Source of the DNA: Terebella lapidaria
Lineage: Eukaryota > Annelida > Polychaeta > Terebellida > Terebellidae
DNA: 64,000 nucleotides
Reading direction: 5' to 3'
Assembly: GCA_949152475.1 (NCBI GenBank)
Contig: OX424562.1
Location: 37,496,157 to 37,560,156 of the forward strand
The position numbers and the translations under genes are program-made. Shown piece after piece: positions 60,716 through 64,000 of the stretch (position 1 is its first letter; each line of letters begins with the position of its first letter). The notes beneath the pieces were generated by a model, which did no database searches, had not been told where the DNA came from, and saw nothing but the letters and a program-made list of their open reading frames with translations.

Positions 60716-63310
60716 ATGCAGCGGCTGATCCAGATTGTGCTTGAGCAGAGGAGTATAAGTGCAGTCAGCCAGCTGCGTCGAGTCTGGACCCTACGGTTCC
60801 TTACAGCTCGAGGATCGCCAGCCCATCGGCCCGAGCCCTCATGTGCTTGGGACCAAGACCATGAGACCTGTGCTGAGGTTTGGGGACACCACGTTGGTTA
60901 CGACCTCCACTTCCAGCAGTGGGTTCTTCTATGGCCATGCACTGGGTCTAGTTATCCCGCTCCAACTACTACTCTGGGAGCTAGTAAGCACCCTGCGGCT
61001 TCGTCCTCTGGTTACACCGGCTACCCTGCCTCATCTGCATCATATTCATTAGGACCAGCGGGGGCTCCCTCCATACCCAACATAGGTGGCATATACCCGG
61101 ATGTATACCCATTGGCAGCTCCGACGGCTCTGTACGGGCCCTCCCCGATGGACCCTATTGCAGCCAGGAATGGAGTATGGGCTGCCCCTTTACATGCCAC
61201 CAATTCCGGATTGGATTCCAAGGAGCACTCCTCGCCTGACAGGAAACCAGACCAGTCTGCATGGCGTAAGCGGTGCAATGGTCACAACGCTGATTTAAAG
61301 GCTTACCTCATACAGCTCTGGCGAACCGCTTGCTATGACAGATGGATGTCTAACGAAGTCAGACACATCCTCGCAAGAAGCCTGGAGAGTAAAGCCCTTC
61401 AGGTCATGCATGTCTAGTATTCCGATCGGGCCGGCGACGTTTGCTGAGGTTGCTGAGCATCTTTGCTTGCTGTTTGTGCATAAGGCGAATACTCATGTAT
61501 GCAAGTGTGACGCTTCGCGTCTGTATATATTTTGTGTTTATGTCTGTGTATATAGTATGTCCATGTTGGTATGTATTGCATGTGTACATTATGACTTTTA
61601 CCAATACTATTCTTGTTCCTGTGGTCAGTTCACACAGGTGGCAGCACTCTGCCAGGTATATGTGTTTTCTAAGTAGTGTAAATGTCGCCACCAGGGGCGC
61701 CACCACTCATGTATTGCATGAGGAGTGATCCATCTAGCGACACCATTATTATGGTAGGGATGGGCACTGGTACCTCTGAGCGGACCTGCAGCTCAGACAG
61801 CAAGCCTTTGTCGCTGGTCGCCGACTCAGTGCTGCTCACTGACCCGGATCTTGATCAGGACTAGCAATGTTGCCGACAAGTACCAGGTATTGGCGTTATT
61901 GCCGACCTTCACTACTGCAGGGAACCTGTTCAGCAGGGAAATTGTTAGATCTACACGTACCCAAGACAGCTACACTAGCTTGGGTAGATTACTGTGTAGG
62001 GGCTTCTTCCCAGGATTGTGGTGATACTCACATTGGGATGTCGCAGCATCGCGACGGTCACATGCCTGATTCCCCGGCAAAAGCAGTGACACTCACTGGC
62101 TTTTGGGGCTCACATCATCGTGAGGACGTTCTGTACATATATGTAGCTAGGTATATCTTTACACGGCTTGTGTAACTGTTGCCCATGTGGCGGAAGTGTG
62201 TGACTCTCAGAAGCCAGGATATCGGCTGGAGAGTGTCTGGATTCAGACGGTTCCACACTTGAATGTTCTTGCCAGGATATCGGCAATATCTCCATGTCTC
62301 TCAGGAGCCAGTATATCGGCTAGAGAGTGTCCTGCCAGGATATCGGCAGTATCTCAGTATTTCTCAGGAGCCAGTATATCGGCTAGAGAATTTCCTGCCA
62401 GGATATCGGCAGTATCTTGTATATATTGTTTGCCTATGTTTAATATGTCTATTCAATAAATGATGTGTGTTATTGCTAAAACCGGCTCTCTGTGTTGCTG
62501 GCAACTTTCGTAAATACTTAGCTGTACACTTGGGCAGCATTAAAACGCTACCACACGAACAAAAGCCCAAATGTGTTACACAAGAAGAAGTTCAAATCTC
62601 GCTTCCATCTTCCGAATGAGTCCCTCACTGATTATGCTTACGAGCTCACATACTCGGCCGGAAAGCCTTTCCAGAGTTTACTCCAATTAGGTTTGAGATG
62701 ATGCTGATCGATCAGTTCATGGATGGACAGCCATATCACATCCAGTATGTACTGGTCGCCCACGAGAAACGGTTAATGCAGGAGGCCATCAATGCGACAC
62801 TCGTGATATAGGCAGCTCCAGCCGCAGCTGTTCCCACGTGTGCTACTACATCACCTCCTGCTGCAGCAGCATCTCAGTTGTTCCCATGGCACTTTTCAGC
62901 CTACCGGGAACCCGCTATGGCCCCTAGCCCTCAGTTGGTTAGTGCACCAGCCAATCCACCTGCGATGGCAATGCAAGTGGCTCTGGCCTCTGCTCCTTAT
63001 TCGTCCTCGTATTAGTACGATCAGGAAGAGTATGATCTCAGTGCTGCGCACATGATCATGTATGGCACCGAGATTGAGTCTCCAGGTCCTGCAAATTGCT
63101 GCGCCTTCACCTCCGGACTGAACGCCAACTGGCCCTGTTACTACTGTATTAAACAGGGTCATTTCTGGCTTCAGTGTCTTGACTTGTTGGAGCAATTGCA
63201 GACCAGTGGTTGCAAAGGCAACATGCCTGAGCCACGAAGGAGGCATTTTTCCTTACATCCTGGTCCTCCAGTATCCCAGCATCGTCCTCCACATGATGGA
63301 AACTAAACCC
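60716..63310 (+). mobile_element. Broken LTR-retroelement gag region, interrupted by a second element
   Basis: Gag-like blocks at about 60716-61417 and 62540-63310 carry a Pro/Ala-rich stretch and a CCHC zinc knuckle (CYYCIKQGHFWLQC at about 63137-63178). Between them, about 1.1 kb (61430-62540) of different sequence has short repeats (CCTGCCAGGATATCGGCA) and an AATAAA near its end, so it may be an inserted LTR-like piece. The region carries several breaks and looks old. It continues off the right edge. Confidence 0.5.
62230..62430 (+). repeat. Short tandem repeat, about three units of some 63 bp
   Basis: Alternating words CCAGGATATCGGC and CAGGAGCCAGTATATCGGCT recur within the LTR-like insert. 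Confidence 0.7.
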
Positions 63311-64000
63311 GGATGTAGTGGTGACCAAAACTGCATCCAGGGATAGACCCGAGTTGGCACCTGAGTCTGCACCATTTGCGAATGAGCGGGACGATTCTCA
63401 AGTAGATATAACTCCTCTGGGAGTGTTTGACAACAAAGATTCCTGACTTTAGTGCTGGAGCGAATGTCAATTGCTTTTTCCGTATGGTTCTGTCCCATTC
63501 GTTTCCACTCCAGGTGGCACAGTTGTGCCACCCTACTGTGAGATGATCATGGAGGCACGGCCACACAACCTGCGCAAGCCTTTTAATGATCGTCCATGTA
63601 CAGTACAACATGTGAGTAATATCGCCCAGGAAAAGGGACTCATGCCAGGTGCTGACGGCCTGTCACATTGCCAAAATGCAAAATCCGGACTGCACGGGAA
63701 TGACCCTGTTCAAGGATTCAATGACCCTGTTCAATGACCCTTTCACTAGAACGTAGCGTTATCTTCGCAACTGGCCACATTCGATCCGGGAGTGAGACCC
63801 TGCCCTAGCGGGTCCTCCTCAACGGTTGTGATGTTTCCCTCCTGGGAACCCACTCAGTCCCTATCTGAGTACGAGCGACAATTACTAGCTATGGTGATGG
63901 CTGCTAAGTCGCAGCCGGATGCACAGGATGAGGAGCCGGTCTACTAGGGTGTCTACTCTCCGGAGCAGCTGGCTGTGAAGCGGTAGGTACATAATGCTAT
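63311..64000. other. Right edge: likely continuation of the retroelement
   Basis: Short frames only and no polymerase motif that I can point to. It follows the zinc-knuckle region directly, so it is probably the same degraded element, cut by the window end. Confidence 0.3.

Overview
The window looks like part of a bivalve or related lophotrochozoan (molluscan) nuclear genome. It is AT-rich, its genes are split by short GT-AG introns, and it is full of repeats. It carries a tyrosine-recombinase (DIRS-type) retrotransposon, a tRNA-like SINE pair, a LINE relic, a Harbinger-like MITE, two large tandem arrays and a dispersed family rich in AGGTCA. The taxon is inferred from style, not from a diagnostic gene.

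Layout. At 1-4.9 kb two nearly identical secreted MAM-domain genes face away from each other; the left one runs off the window. At 5.6-7.0 kb (minus) lies a three-exon gene for a very acidic secreted protein with a GPI-type tail. Two smaller relatives lie on the plus strand at 23.4 kb and 30.2 kb, inside a tandem segmental duplication. I rebuilt all three from splice sites; they share a phase-1 signal-peptide exon and a C-terminal hydrophobic exon and differ almost wholly in the middle. This is the most interesting host gene family here. From 7 to 23 kb I see no confident gene: there is an old diverged duplication (11.3-14.6 kb and 19.2-21.4 kb), a 44-bp minisatellite (14.8-16.4 kb) and AGGTCA-rich repeats. 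From 32.25 to 38.8 kb a 36-bp satellite dominates, interrupted by about 1.3 kb of other sequence and a 468-bp duplication.

The best identified gene is the UBAP2L/lingerer orthologue on the minus strand, 57,668 to 40,908. It has 23 coding exons that join in frame into about 1,217 residues: N-terminal UBA domain, RGG region, the conserved AVEMPG segment, a long Ser/Tyr/Gln-rich stretch and the typical YWGAN end. One intron holds a GC-rich, apparently young DIRS-type element of about 6.6 kb whose internal complementary region mirrors both termini. Beyond the UBAP2L promoter side lie a possible decayed gene fragment (57.8-58.3 kb), a 210-bp palindrome (60.3-60.5 kb) and a broken LTR-retroelement gag region running off the right edge.

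The genes do not form an operon or pathway. What links the window is duplication: an inverted MAM pair, a tandem GPI-peptide pair, an older diverged pair and expanding satellites.
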